Positions 20,957-33,700 of a stretch of DNA of 64,000 nucleotides are shown in pieces. Numbering within the stretch: position 1 is the stretch's first letter; each line of letters starts with the position of its first letter. The notes beneath the pieces are model-generated. The model had not been told where the DNA came from. It ran no database searches and worked only from the letters and a program-made list of their open reading frames with translations. Source of the stretch: Tubiluchus corallicola (Eukaryota > Priapulida > Priapulimorpha > Priapulimorphida > Tubiluchidae); NCBI GenBank assembly GCA_030141605.1, contig JAQGDQ010000162.1, forward strand, positions 124,001 through 188,000. Reading direction: 5' to 3'. The translations under genes and the position numbers were made by a program.

Positions 20957-22269
20957 TTAATATACTGACACTTACAGCAGGTGTTGACTGAACAAATAAA
21001 CTTGTAATTGATTTTCTGTGCATTAAAGTTTTCCAGATTAGACAATGACTGACTAGTAATCATCAAACCAATGTGTATGCCCAGTGGGGTAATTTAGAGT
21101 GATGCAGGATCTGGTTGACGAATGGTACACAACTGCTGGAGGTGAATGGCTTCTCTGCGGCTTCATGTGCCATAGAGCCCCTGGCCAATCTGAATGTGAC
21201 TAAGACAGCTCTGATGATATTGTTTTGTCTCAGTGATTTACCTGGGAAAATCGGTTAGATTTCTGTCCGACCACAATCATCTGCATTGAATAAGCCTTGC
21301 TGGTGGGGTCTACATGCTGATTTGCAGAGTATATACCATAAACCCTTAACATTAACTGTGTTCAACTACAACATGAAGCTTGCAACCGTTGAGCTGACAG
21401 TTGCCCGATTATTTTATCATACACTTGTCAAAATTTCTCTGGGAAAAACATTCAAATTTTATTAAAAAATAGAAGTACAATATTATCATACGCCAAGCCG
21501 ATAATACATTTTACACAGTACATTCACACAATGGTACCACTGCAAAAAGTATTAAACTACGTGTGGAGTATTTTATGCAGTAACAAAATTTGTCAGTATG
21601 CTAGTCTACCATCAAGAAGCTACGTACGTGCAACCTAGGGAAATTCCTACTTTCCTCTTAACAGAAGGTAACAGATTGTCAAAAACTTGCTTTTACACTT
21701 TTAGGCGGCAAAGTAACTGTTATGCTTTCAAATCGTCGTCAGTTAACTGATCAATGGCGAATTTTTAGGCAATTTCTCCTATTATTATAGTTCTACTATT
21801 TAAGTATTTAATAAATAGTATTTAATGCGTCTATGCATCTAATGAAAACTACGGACACACTTGCTAGACAAAGAGATAAAAAAGCAAGATGTGAACCATT
21901 TAGCAATAAACAGGTGTCACAAAATACTCACTAGTAAAGTCTTGGCACACAGTTTCTATTCTTATCTAGACTTATACGGTCAGCCAATTAAATAACTGTG
22001 TGTAAGGTACAGTGACTATCAACAAAATCAAATGTGTTGAAGGTGATAGTTTGATTCTGTCAGATCTTATTTCATAATCTTTAATTCATCCTCTGGTCTT
22101 CTGATTCATGTTACATTAACTCCTTCAGGACTGCACCATTTAATATGGGTGTTGTAAGACCTATGACGTTTCTACTACTGTACAGGCATTTTAATGTTAA
22201 AACTTCTTCAAGACCGTAAGCATTTGCTGCACTTTGCGTGGGCTAATGAAAAATTGCTCTCACTGAGCA

Positions 22270-22620
22270 GCGATTACAACATATTTGATAATTTTTGCAG
22301 GTTTTTACTCCTCGCACAATGAATTTTCTTGTAAAATTATATATGGCACATGTCACACTGAAATGGATGTTCACCTGTGTGAGTCTCATATGATCTGACA
22401 AAGACTTATTTAAAGCTAGACTTATTATACTGAACACACTTAAATGGCTTCTCACCTAAATGTTGAAACCTTACATGGTGAATAAACTCACGTTTCAGAA
22501 CATATCCTTTCTCACACCAAGTGTAGTTATGTGGTTTCTCTTTGCCATACAAGGTCTTTACATGTAACCTGAGATTGCCGCTGCCATTAAACTGCTTAAT
22601 ACTGGCAAAATTACCGAATC
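22270..22620 (-). pseudogene. C2H2 zinc-finger protein pseudogene
   Basis: The minus strand shows decayed Kruppel-type finger units in order: GSGNLRLHVKTLYGKEKP, YTWCEKGYVLKREFIHHV, LGEKPFKCVQYNKSSFK and HTGEHPFQCDMCH. The linkers GEKPFKC and HTGEHPFQC are diagnostic. Finger cysteines are lost (CVQY), the frame shifts around SDHMRLT, and stop codons interrupt it, so it cannot encode a working protein. No introns are visible; a retrocopy or a dead tandem copy is possible. Confidence 0.75.
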
Positions 22621-23789
22621 AATTATAATAATACATGAAGTTGAAAAAGCTTCATCGACCTTTTACCATAACAAACACTATATTCCAATGGTGTTATTGG
22701 TTTTATTGTTCACTTACCTCCTTCCAATGATTAAAAATATTTCATCAATGGTAATCATTAATGAGATATTTCAGTTGCAATTACAGTGGGGCATTCCAAT
22801 CTTTAGATTATTCTTGTTAAGAGTCACTGAAGTAATTAACTAAGACCTCATGTGTGAAAATTAAAAGTATTGTGCCCCTTACTAGGTACCCCTTCCGTAA
22901 AAGACAGAAGATGACACGGAGATATGCTGCAGAGGCTAATTAACTGCATAAAGCATACTTATTGACACATACCTGACTACTCCATCACTACTTTAAATTG
23001 GCCTTTTCTAAACTTTAGATCTCATCTGTAGGCCTATATAATCTATCTGTAGTATACAGCACCATATAGCCTACAATCAAGTGTTGCCTCCTCCACAAAT
23101 GCCTAAACGTTTACCGTTCAGTTTATACCGTAATTATGAATTCTTACTAACAGCCATTATAACTCTTTCAAACTATTAGTAATATCTTGTTATTAATAAA
23201 ACAATATTTTTGTGTTACTAATTTTAGTAGCCTGTTATAACCAAACTTTGCTTCCAAGGTATTTAGTGCTAAAATTAATATTTGTACCTGTATTTGCTCT
23301 AAGAATTGCTAATGATTTATGTACAAATCAATTGAATTCCAGGCAGTTGAGCGAAAAAAGAAACAATTAGAAAGTAACTCAAAGCTTAGCATTCTAAACT
23401 ATTTTTGCTCAGGACAGATAGTCTCCTAAATTGAAGCAGAAAAAACTTTGATTTTGCGTTAACCACTTATTCGAAATCACCTATTCTCTTTGACACGTAT
23501 TTACTGTGGAGTAACTATATTAACCAATCAATCAAACAACCACTCACGCACGGCATTCAGAGTCCATATCTATTTTTAAAACACGCCTCAAAACCTGTCT
23601 ATATGAAAAAGCCTTAACCTGGTAATTGCATAAACAAATTAATTCAATTTGACTTCCATTACGTCTTACATTTTAACTGCAAAAATGTATTGTATGTATA
23701 ATTTTTAAGAGCATTCATAATGTGTTTTTACTCACGCTTTTTATCTATCACTGTAGTGCTCAAGATCATTTTTCAGATTTGTCGCTGAT

Positions 23790-23855
23790 ATTATTATTAT
23801 TATCATCATCATCATCATCATTATTATTATTATTATTATTATTAATAATAATAAT
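23790..23855. repeat. (ATT)n/(ATC)n microsatellite
   Basis: A run of ATT units with an internal block of ATC units, ending in an ATA-type palindromic stretch. Confidence 0.9.
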
Positions 23856-23966
23856 TCATTTGAAAAGTGCAGTGTAATTTGGTAAGTTTCTGAAACGTTT
23901 CTCACTGATAATTAGTAAGCAAATTTAACTCTGCTTTAGTGTATTGAAGTGAAACTTTGGTGAAAC

Positions 23967-24061
23967 CAGGCCCTATTTCAGGGGGGGGGGAGTGGGGATA
24001 CTTCCCCGGGGCTTCACCCTCCAGGGGGGCCTCGTGCCGAGGTAACATACTGCCTCCTCTT

Positions 24062-24110
<49 letters not shown>

Positions 24111-24456
24111 CGCACGCGCGCCGTTTGCCTTGTGCGGCTCGGTGCCGATGTTCAGCTGTTTTCAATTTCGGAATTTCTAACACCGGCTTGTACGGAAGTG
24201 AGAGTGCGGTATTACATATTGCAAATATGTTGTTCTTGATTTGATTATTTGACAAGTATTAAGGACTGGTCTTGAGAATAAAGCAGTTTTTCTTTCAATT
24301 GTTCTTTCCTTTAACAACTGTATAACTCCACTTTCACTTCGAAAATGCTTGTCCGGCATTCTAGCAGTTCAACCATGGTGGCGACCGCCCCCCCTCCCCG
24401 AGGGGGCCTCACACGCCCCACTTACCCGGGCCTCGCTTAGGCTGAAATAGGCCCTG
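23967..24456. mobile_element. hAT-type MITE with perfect 8 bp target duplication
   Basis: A 490 bp element with inverted ends CAGGCCCTATTTCAG and CTGAAATAGGCCCTG (15 bp, two mismatches). It is flanked on both sides by GGTGAAAC (23959-23966 and 24457-24464). A CAGGG-like terminus with an 8 bp duplication is the hAT hallmark (family knowledge). The interior is GC-rich and contains a long (CT)n run at about 24065-24108. There is no transposase, so it is non-autonomous. The perfect duplication suggests a recent insertion. Confidence 0.9.
24065..24108. repeat. (CT)n microsatellite inside the hAT MITE
   Basis: About 20 uninterrupted CT dinucleotides. They create spurious Arg-Glu and Leu-Ser reading frames on the two strands. 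Confidence 0.95.
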
Positions 24457-24589
24457 GGTGAAACTCTGAGCAGGGTAAAACACGTGCAGGACAACAATGT
24501 AAAAATGAAATCACTAATTAATACAATTAATAAGCAGATTAAACAATTACATGTAGTGATTTAGTACTAATGTTAACCTAATTTCTAAA

Positions 24590-24887
24590 TAGTCGTTGAT
24601 ATTGCATATTATACAAGAAGGGCAACTGCGTACTTATGCATGTTATTCTGGGGAACTGCTTGTTGTGTAGTACGTAGTACTTCTTCGTTATGCGGCGTTA
24701 TATAGCAACTGTTCTAAGTAACTGTCTGTGGTGTGTTATACAATGCTTGTTTACATGAATATGAACGGATACACATTTTCCGAGTAAAATAATATTTTTT
24801 TATATTGGGCGCCTAAAATGTAGCGCCCCTCAAACTCTGCCGCCCTAGGCTATAGCCTACTTAGACCATTGGTTAATACGCCCCCTG
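24590..24887. mobile_element. Truncated hAT MITE (same family as 44712-45130)
   Basis: It shares ordered blocks with the 44712-45130 element: AACTGCTTGTTGTGTA, CTGTGGTGTGTTATA, GCCCTAGGCTATAGCCTA and a TAATACGCCCCCTG right end. No matching left terminus or 8 bp duplication was found, so the copy is 5'-truncated or rearranged. Confidence 0.65.
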
Positions 24888-26892
24888 TGTATTGTACGCG
24901 TCATGGAATGTATATACAGTATTATAAGTACAGATATACGCTTTAATTAATGTTCTTGGTTTATACTGGGATAAAGTACTATTTTCTGAAAAATATCAGT
25001 GTCACACGCTTAACCTACAATTCACACTTGACACGATGCCTACGAAAGATCAACATTATGATAATTATGAACGAGCCGTCCGCATGCGCAATTTAGCAGG
25101 TTAGAGGGAACTATGAACTATGAATTTTATTTCACACAACAAAAAATACAATATCAAACACATTAATAAACTTTAAATAAAATAATTTGAGTAGTGCGAG
25201 GTGAGTGTACGACCATACGGTCATTAACACACTCACCTTACTTAAATGAAAAAATGATTATAGTTATGCATGCTTCTGTAGATAACTTATTGTAAATAAG
25301 GACAAAGTAAATGATGTAATAATAGCAATGGAGGCTGCACTTATAACCTTCCTGTATGTACCCCCTTAGCTACTCACAACGCCAGACTGCCCTTTACAGA
25401 TCTGTTTCCCACGGATATACCTAACGGCGAAATTGACTAAGTTGTATGCCCTTTGCTACTATGTGTGCAAGCAAAGAAAAGCAGTGCTTTTAAGCAGATA
25501 AAAACAAACAAAAACACAAACAAAACAAAGAACAACCAACCAAACAGACAAACACAATCAAATATCTTGTTTGATAAGTCTTTTATACCACTTGAATAAT
25601 CTTTTTAAGTGGCAGATACATTAAATAATACAGAGGCAAAAACACAAACTACAAAATTTGCATTGAATAAGCGTTCGTTGCCATTATACAAAATCAAATT
25701 AGGCACACACACGACTTCAGCTACATTTCGCAGCAAAAATAGCCTTCACAGAAAGCGTTGGGAGAAATTTGAATTTTCGTTATTACAAAAGTTTGGGTAT
25801 TCTCATTTCGAAACTGACGTTAAAGAAAAACTTATTGCAAACTAATCAAGCCATATTTTCCCATTATGCTATTTCATTTGGCACTTATTATTCCTGTTAT
25901 TATTATGTGACTTGCTAGTATTCTATGTAGAGAGCAACAGACAGCATGTAGCTTCGGCACTGAAAAGAAGCCACAGTCTGCTGAGTTTTAAAATCACATC
26001 GATAAAACAAAAAATGGAGCGCATCTGCGATCTGAAACCTCACGGAGAGCAAGACGCTGTGAAACACTTGTTCCAAAATTTCAACTGTTATCCCTCGTAA
26101 TCGCTTGCAGAGAGCATCTCAGCCAAATAAAACACAGTAACAACTGGGAGGCGTACGGGTTTGATTACACATATTCAATAAACAAATTCAAAGCAGACCG
26201 TTTCATGACTGAGGAGAGCATACATGGGAGAGTCTCAGAGCTGTTGGTAATCCAATCTTTATGTTGTCTCTTTATGTACGATCTCACTCGGTTTCAGAAG
26301 AAATCAGCTTGTAAATAAAAGTTGGAAAAAACTCTCAAGTTGGGTATACAGTTGGTGCAGCAGGAGGAGGACTCTAGCTGTCACTGTGGCTGGAGGAAGT
26401 ATGTGGTTGTGATTCGTGAATTTGAATGTACAGAAACAATTTCTCTGAGTTAAATTGTTGTGGAAATAGTGCCTGATTATTTTTCATAAGCAAGAATTGG
26501 AAAAAGTCAATTATTGCTGCCATTTATGTGTGTGATATTAGGACAGAGCAAAGATATGACGATATATTTTTCTGGAAACTGTTGTTCAGATTAACATAAA
26601 AAATGTCGTCATAACGTCATAGCTTTCGGATCGCGGTTACTTTTTATTGTTAAAAATTCCTGATGGACTTATGCGCGTGTGCCAAACAGCAATAATTTTA
26701 TAAGGTTTGATCATCAATTATCTCACCATTTCTTTTAGCGACCATAATAATGTGAACGTGCACCATTACAACAGTTGTTTCTTACTGGCGTCACATTACT
26801 GAGGACTGATGATAGACAAGCCTCAGCTGTAGCTTAACTTAATGTAAACTGTTAACGTGATTTCAAATTATAAGAAATTTTAAAAATCATTA

Positions 26893-27405
26893 GTGCTTCA
26901 TCAAAGGATGCTGGGACCATCAAACATGTCTGCAAGTCTAGCACTAAGGACTCACAGGGCGTCATTATCATCAGACGGTTACGATTCCACCAGCTCAACA
27001 GACGGGGGCGTAACGAGCAGCACAAAACCAGACGACAGGTCATCCTCAGAAAAAGGTCACAAGAAGCAAACCAACGTGGCCGCGCTCAGTAAGGCGCGGC
27101 AAGCGGCAAACGCTCGCGAGAGGGCACGAACACATAGTGTGAACGTTGCATTTTCCGCACTCCGCACGCACATTCCTACAGAACCGGCCAACAGGAAACT
27201 GTCAAAGATTGAAACCCTGCGACTGGCTGTGAGTTACATAGCTCATTTAGAGACTGTTTTACTGTTGAGCGAGTTGGAAGAGGAGGTGGTAGAGCAACCC
27301 TGCATCCGCAGTGCCGAGTTACTTTCCAAGTTACATTCGTCAACCTTTCAGTCGCCCACTGTCTGTACATTTTGCCTGCGAAGCCAGACTGTAGGTAGTC
27401 GGTAA
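26893..27405 (+). CDS. TCF15: bHLH transcription factor, paraxis/scleraxis (TCF15/SCX) group
   Basis: A 170-residue single-exon protein, predicted nuclear. The bHLH spans about residues 69-122: basic region [16 protein letters not shown], helix 1 [11 protein letters not shown], loop [12 protein letters not shown] and helix 2 [16 protein letters not shown]. The C-terminus keeps the paraxis/scleraxis signature: QPC after helix 2, and a terminal CTFCL followed by SQ. In this family the protein dimerises with E-proteins on E-boxes and patterns mesodermal or connective tissue in bilaterians; the role here is inference. The N-terminus is Ser/Thr-rich. The usual ERDRT reads ERART, an Asp-to-Ala change next to the DNA-contacting Arg. 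The start is the first Met of the frame; M6 or M12 are alternatives. I am sure of the group but not of TCF15 versus SCX orthology. Confidence 0.92.
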   Translation: MLHQRMLGPSNMSASLALRTHRASLSSDGYDSTSSTDGGVTSSTKPDDRSSSEKGHKKQTNVAALSKARQAANARERARTHSVNVAFSALRTHIPTEPANRKLSKIETLRLAVSYIAHLETVLLLSELEEEVVEQPCIRSAELLSKLHSSTFQSPTVCTFCLRSQTVGSR

Positions 27406-27675
27406 CATTGTGAAATTTGGACTTCGCAAATTAACGTCTAAGTTGTGCAATTTGCTGTGTTAATAATGATGAATTGTCATCAATAATTAATAGCAAGTAA
27501 TTTTATGAATTAATGCTAGTTGCTAAAGACGTTAAAATTTCAATGGAACGCAGTTAACAGTTACTGCATGAGTATGGGATGAACGAAACAATATTGGTCA
27601 TTTTGTGATGTATCATGATTGTGTGATTATGTAAATTAAATCATACTGATAAGGTGAAGCTATGATACTTAACGA

Positions 27676-27681
27676 AATAAA
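27676..27681 (+). promoter_or_regulatory. bHLH gene polyadenylation signal
   Basis: AATAAA lies about 270 bp downstream of the bHLH stop codon on the same strand, in AT-rich sequence suitable for a 3' UTR. Confidence 0.55.
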
Positions 27682-27737
27682 ATTACTATTTCAAAATACA
27701 CAGGTTGATGTACGGTGTACATGTGAACGTAGCCTTA

Positions 27738-28246
27738 GGCCTGTATCACACAGAGCTGGACGTAGTCCGTAAGGCGTAAACTGTGAGGAAAAATGAACGT
27801 TTGCTGACCAATGGTCCCTAGTCACACAGTTAATTCATTTGTCATCTTCTGCCCACCGCGGTTTGCCTACCGTAAGCCATCAACCATTATCCGCAGTAGG
27901 TTCATGAGCAGTTCTTAGCTCTTCATAAGGCGCTTTATTGCGAAATGAATTTGGCCATTAATTTCATCTGTCGTAAGGTCAAGTGAGTCTTCTTTAACGC
28001 GATTATTAGCGAGTTTGTGATTTTTACTGTGCACAATTGATACCATGTGAATTCATAACAGAATGGTCTGATAAACGTTAAAAAGCAGTTTTAAAATACG
28101 ACATTTCAAGATATTGCAATTAGATAATTACATTGCAGAAACGGATTATGGCAAAACGCCTTACTATTTATACAGAGAAAGAAGCATACTACGGATTATG
28201 ATTGTGGATTGCGGTTTGCTCCTTACTAGCTCTGTGTGACAAGGGC
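27738..28246. mobile_element. PIF/Harbinger-like MITE with TTA duplication
   Basis: A 509 bp element with inverted ends GGCCTGTATCACACAGAGCT and AGCTCTGTGTGACAAGGGC, flanked by TTA on both sides (27735-27737 and 28247-28249). A 3 bp TTA/TWA duplication and GGSCCTGT-type ends fit PIF/Harbinger (family knowledge). No intact transposase was seen. Confidence 0.75.
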
Positions 28247-30799
28247 TTAAGAGTACTAACAGGTAAACTGAAATGGTTCTTTCAAAAGTCCTCGGTGTGA
28301 GGCTTCGTGATCCTCCTGCTCTTTCTCTCCTATACAGGCTAAATTGCAGAGCTGCGTTCAATAAAACATGACGAAGCCAAACAGTTTGGAAATTCAATAA
28401 TTTACGTGAGACGTATTGCAGCTGGCCTATATGGACTTGATGCAACTATGCTGAGTAAATCACACAGCTGCACCAGGCCAATATAGCACCTGTCAACAAA
28501 ATCTGCCAGCACAGCTACGCTGACACAGCTGGCAGAGTTTTGCAATGTGACTCCGTGTGAACGCACCTTTGTTAAACCAGATGTAGTAGCACGAGTTACT
28601 CTTTGTCAGCGTTAAAATTATCCATTCACACCATTATTAAGGTGAATTAATGTCTTTTGAATGGGATTAAGAGTAAGTCTGTAATAATCCATTAATTTCT
28701 CAATAACAGTAATTATTTTCCAGCTTCCCAGTGCCTGTGCTGTTCTGTCAATTGTACGATACTGTTACAGAACTTCGCACATGCAGTAGCTAGCTAGTTG
28801 GTGTGTTCAAGTAAACAGCTCAACTTTACAGTGGATCTGGTCAATGTCACTGTCAATTGGATCTTTACTTCGTAACAGGAGTTTGTGTTTGTGTTATCAC
28901 AGTTTATACAGCCTATATTGATTACGGTTAAATTCGATGCCTTTTGTTTCTTTACATGCACAGTAAGAGCGGAAAAATGTTCATCATTTTACTGAATAGA
29001 TCAGTAATTGGCCTAGTGAGAACACACGTTGATGTAATAATTGTCTATGCATTCTAGTAGTTCGTTTTAAAACTAAATTCAATTACTGACAACTATAAAA
29101 TTACCTGAAGTGTAAACCTGAATAAATATTTAGTATTTTTTGCTTGTGTATTGCACAATATTATGTAAGTATGCCTGAGTAATTTCTTATTTGGCTGGTA
29201 CGAGCATAATTCAAGATATAGTGTTACAATCTAGAAAGATGTGAATAAAATTGTTCGCAATAATTAGTACCGTACATTAAATTCGATTAATGCCAATTAG
29301 TGAATAACTGTGATGAAAATCTCTTGCATTAGCTTGAAAATTTTTGTATTGCCTTGAATGCTAACGATGTAAACAGCATTAAAAGTTTTAATATGTATGA
29401 AATAACAATAGTAATTATCGAATTTTCAACGTTTTGTTGTTTATTTGTTTTAATGGCGCTTTTGTTCAATTTTGACAGCAGTCATCTGCAAATGCTTCCA
29501 AGGCAGCAAGGGTTCTTACATGGATGGCAAGTGCTTTTTGTGTGTTAACTATAACACCATTTTCTAGTGCAAATTATCCAGTTTAACTGTAAACATCTTA
29601 TTTATTAATAATGAAAAGCGTTGTTTGCTATTTTGCAGACACAATTTAAATCGATATGCATCTTAATAACTGGGTGTGCAATATGTGTTGTAAACATATT
29701 ACTGTAATATGATTATAAACTGGCCCATTTTACAGAAATACAAAAACGCACATGCAGATTTTCGCATTCTTCTTACTGTTATTATTGCCGTTATTGTTAA
29801 ACATTAAAGACATTGACCAACTTAATGGTCGAATGTAAAAGTTGGAGATGTTCCAATGTGCATCAATCGATGCCTGAACTACCGCATTTCCTAGTCTATG
29901 TTAACCACATTAATTTGTTACATTTTTGCAGCTCAATCTATCTTTTTGCAATTGCAACCAACAAGAAATTTTATCTAGCTTTGCAATCAAAGCAAAATCA
30001 CGTCATTATTCATAAAGACATTTTCCATGATTTACACTTCTGTTTTTTGGGATTAGATTTAACTCATTCAAACGCCACTTGTGGAACATAACCAGCTATA
30101 AGACTGACTGATCTGATTGAATTTTATAGTGAGAGGCAAAATCAGCACACTAGAAGTTGTTGACCTGAATGATCATTGGACTGTTCACCATCTTGTGAGT
30201 TGTGTTTCAAAGCAGGTTAAAATACATACAATGATTCAGCAATTCATTATTAAATTTATCGGTGCATCAAATTACAACAATTGTGATCAATTAACTTATT
30301 GGAGAAAAACAAGAGAAGAAAAACTTAAAGAACTGTTTACTGCAATTCAGTTTTCGTTATACTGAGCAGTGACCCTATACTGAGCAGTCACACAAACGAA
30401 ATTTTATCATTGATTAATACTTTTGTAATTGTGTTACAGTTTTACGTGTAAAATAAACTATCATAGTTCATAGTTAGAACAGATGTTTCTAACGATTTTA
30501 CCTTAATTTGCTGTGGTTCGAGGGGCAAAGGAGCAACTTTATAAAGTGGCCAGCTGTGTTTTTAAGTTTGAAAGGTAAAATTTACTTGTAATTAATTGTG
30601 CAAACGATGGCGCAATTTTTTCCCACGTTCTGAATTAAACAACCACTATAAGTTAGCCATCTTGGGCTTGCTGAAAAACATGATGATTGATGTTATTCAG
30701 CGGGGAAATTTACAGACCCAATGATACGGCACGTAAGTGGTGCTCTTGCGTGTTCGGCTTTGCGGAGTCGCCGGCGTCGTCATCAAGAAATGTACATAA
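28247..30799. other. Intergenic stretch, no supported gene
   Basis: AT-rich DNA downstream of the bHLH gene. Reading frames of 60-90 codons occur (for example 29813-30091 and 30117-30365), but they have no recognisable domain, no splice partner and AT-driven composition. A CpG-richer stretch at about 30740-30830 may be the WDR90 promoter and 5' UTR. Otherwise I see nothing. Confidence 0.5.
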
Positions 30800-33700
30800 A
30801 TGGCGGAGAAGCGTGCAGTTTTGAATACGTGAAGATAGTAATTGGGAGAAACGCAAGTGATTTCTAGATACGTGAATGAATAACCTCTTTTAAATTAAGT
30901 AGTGAGTATTTTTCAGTGATGTAAGTCATTGGTCAGACCCGTCTTTGCTTACGCAGATGTGGTGTGGGAGCCATCAGTTTCAGGATCAATGCTTCTGACC
31001 CTTTTATCTCAGGGTAGATTTCCGAAAAAGGCTATCACAATCATCAGCATTGTTCAAATTGTGTCAATCAATTGTACATCAATATTTATCGTATTCTAGT
31101 TTTCGTTATTTCGTAAAGAAAATTTTTGGCGCTATTAACTTCAAATTGCTATTGTCTTCAAATAAAGTCTTCCTTGGTATTTGTCAATTTATCTCTCTTT
31201 CTTGATTATAAAGTGAGCAATGTAGAAATACATTCTTCAAATATTCAATACAATCATTAGATTGACAAACTTTGATTTTCAAGAAATCTGTGTAATGGAT
31301 TTCCTCTCAACTCCAGAGCACCGATTCTCGCTTTAACTAGCAACTCAAATTTACAAGAATCATCCATCCTCACTTCAAAACGTGATTGAGATTTATTCCT
31401 ACTGCATGCAATCGCTTATGAAGACCTATCCAGTTGATTTTTCCAAATCTACTAGCCAACCTCACTATTTTTCCTTTCTATGAAATTATTTCAACGCTTC
31501 TCTGTCAAAGTTTTATCTATTTATGTTTACATCAAGAAGGATTCTATCCACACAGTAGAGAAAATTCCACAAAGAATGACCAGTTTGATTCCAGGACTGG
31601 GTAACTTAACTTAGTCACAAAGGCGTCAAGAAATTGGTCTAACCACACTCATGTATAACCTCATGAGACAGGACATAACATAAACTTTTATGATTCTATG
31701 GTGGTTTATGATTCTTCTGTTTTATCGATCCATGGATTGAGTTTAAAAATTTAGATCTTGCAATATGGCGGCAGGCTATGGGAGAACTGAAACCACTATA
31801 ATATTCGCAATAAGAAAGATCAACCCTACTCAATAAGACTGACATTATTTTAGTAATTTTAAAGCAGTAATTTAAACAACAGTGCCATATTGCAGTCCTC
31901 AGTTATCATAGACATAAACAATTTATTTTCTTTCTCTGACATTTGAGCAAGGTGTAAGTGCAAGATTCTTGCTATTGGTAACTTCATCACTAGTTGTAAT
32001 CACTTGCTATCAAATAAGTTTCTACGCTAATATTTGACTGTAATAGTAAGTCATAAAATTTTGTTAATTATTATAGCTTATAAAATGTATAATTTACAGT
32101 CTAGATTTGAGATTAAGGTGAGCCATGGCATTATCATGCTGTTCATCCAGTTTCTTTAAATATGGTCACTTGCCCCGGCTAGTAAATTTGGTAGTTTGTT
32201 GTCCTTATTTTCTTTGCCCTTGTTATTATTAGTATTAAAAACTGTAGTGGTGTTGTTATAGTTGTTTCTTCAGTTTTTAGACTTTCCTTTTGAAATTTGA
32301 TCATTCTCTACTTTCTATTGGTACCTTATTGCAATACTTTGGCGCAATGCTTGAAAATCCTAATCAGCAAAGGCTTTCTTTATGTACAACAAGTTCTAAG
32401 CCATTTGCTTAGCTAACTCGTGTGTTCCTGTCATAAACACGTAATTGTAGGCAATCAGCCAATTAAGTTAGAGCCATTCCATTTAATGCTTTGTTGGTTA
32501 AAACTAATGTTTTAAAAGCACACTGACATCTGATTGGTAGCCAATGAAGACTGAACAAAGCATTTGTGACAGTATCATATTTGTAACACCTGTTACAATT
32601 TTGACAGCCCAGTTTTGCACCCTTTGCCTTGGGTTCAAGGGACCCTCTGGGAGTTCAAGAAATAATGAATTTGCATATTCAAAGTTTGATAAAACAAAGG
32701 AAGACAACATTAGATAGAATCCTTAGTTAAATACCTTTTTTATTTTGTAATTTGATGTAAGTTACCCCTTACTTCCTTACTTTTTTACACTTAGAATGTA
32801 CCTGTTCTTTCAAATTTAAATTATTGTTTAGAACAGCAAATATATTAATGTGTATTATTAGCTAGAGTTAGAGTTCAATGTTGTTACGTGAAACCTTATT
32901 TTTCCAAAATTTGTCGCAATTTTTAGGCAATTAAAACTATGTTGTTGAAATATGAAATCACATGCTCTTAGATGTGTTCTTGTGTGATCTAATATGTGAT
33001 TTGATTATGTATTTTCAGCAAAACACGTTGAGCAAATTTGGGCTAATCCTTGTCAAAAGGCTTTATCAATTTCTGTCAAAAAACAACTGTTTTACTGAGA
33101 AAATTTTTGTCTTACTTTCTAGTGTTACAGCAGCCATTTGTGGATTTATTCCGACACGCAAACATCAGAGAATGGAGTGGTGCATCCAAAACGGGAGAAG
33201 TCACAACGCTTATGGTACACTATTAGCAAACATAGACACAGGCGTATAATTCAGAAATTCTAACTAGGTGGCGGAGAATTTCAGTGATAGGTTTAGATAA
33301 GTTTACATTCTCTGCTTGACAGGCTACTGTTAAACGAATAAGGCTTTTTACAGTTTTGTTGTGCATATGCACAGTTGCTGTAGGTCAAAGGTTAAGTGTA
33401 CCCCAGCAATATGTCTTAACTATAACCGTCACATGTAGGTAAAGCAAAGCCGGCTACCGCATCACTTCAGTAATGTCAGTTGTTTTTACGTGGATTTTAC
33501 TTAATTATGCATTACTCTTTACATAGAGTGATTTACTAGCAGGAACAAGAAAAAATGAACTAGCTAAGCTTCTAGCTAGCTGCTAAAGGTGTTACTTGTG
33601 CAACAGCATGGGCAGCGAGGCTTTGTCAAGTGTACACAAATGCATTGTCTGGTACACTTAACCTTTGACGTATTCACGATCATCATCAATCGCTTGAACT

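Larger units (their letters stand above)
19514..26892. other. Intergenic region between WDR12 and the bHLH gene
   Basis: About 7.4 kb without an intact gene. It contains a composite transposon copy (20183-20956), a C2H2 zinc-finger pseudogene (22270-22620), simple repeats, a hAT-type MITE (23967-24456) and a truncated hAT MITE (24590-24887). In the remaining stretches (19.5-20.1, 21.0-22.2, 22.6-23.8 and 24.9-26.8 kb) I recognise no coding or structural element. Confidence 0.7.

Noticed and set aside
23902-24255. Reading frames with long Arg-Glu or Ser-Leu runs on both strands
   Set aside because: They are translations of the (CT)n run inside the hAT-type MITE.
28290-28570. Possible second Harbinger-like element next to 27738-28246
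   Set aside because: GTGTGAGGC and GTGTGAACGCACC hint at inverted ends, but the match is too weak and no target duplication was found.
30800-30812. Firm first coding exon of WDR90
   Set aside because: The ATG and phase fit, but the donor GTGCAG is weak and 10 residues are too few to test, so it is given only as a candidate.
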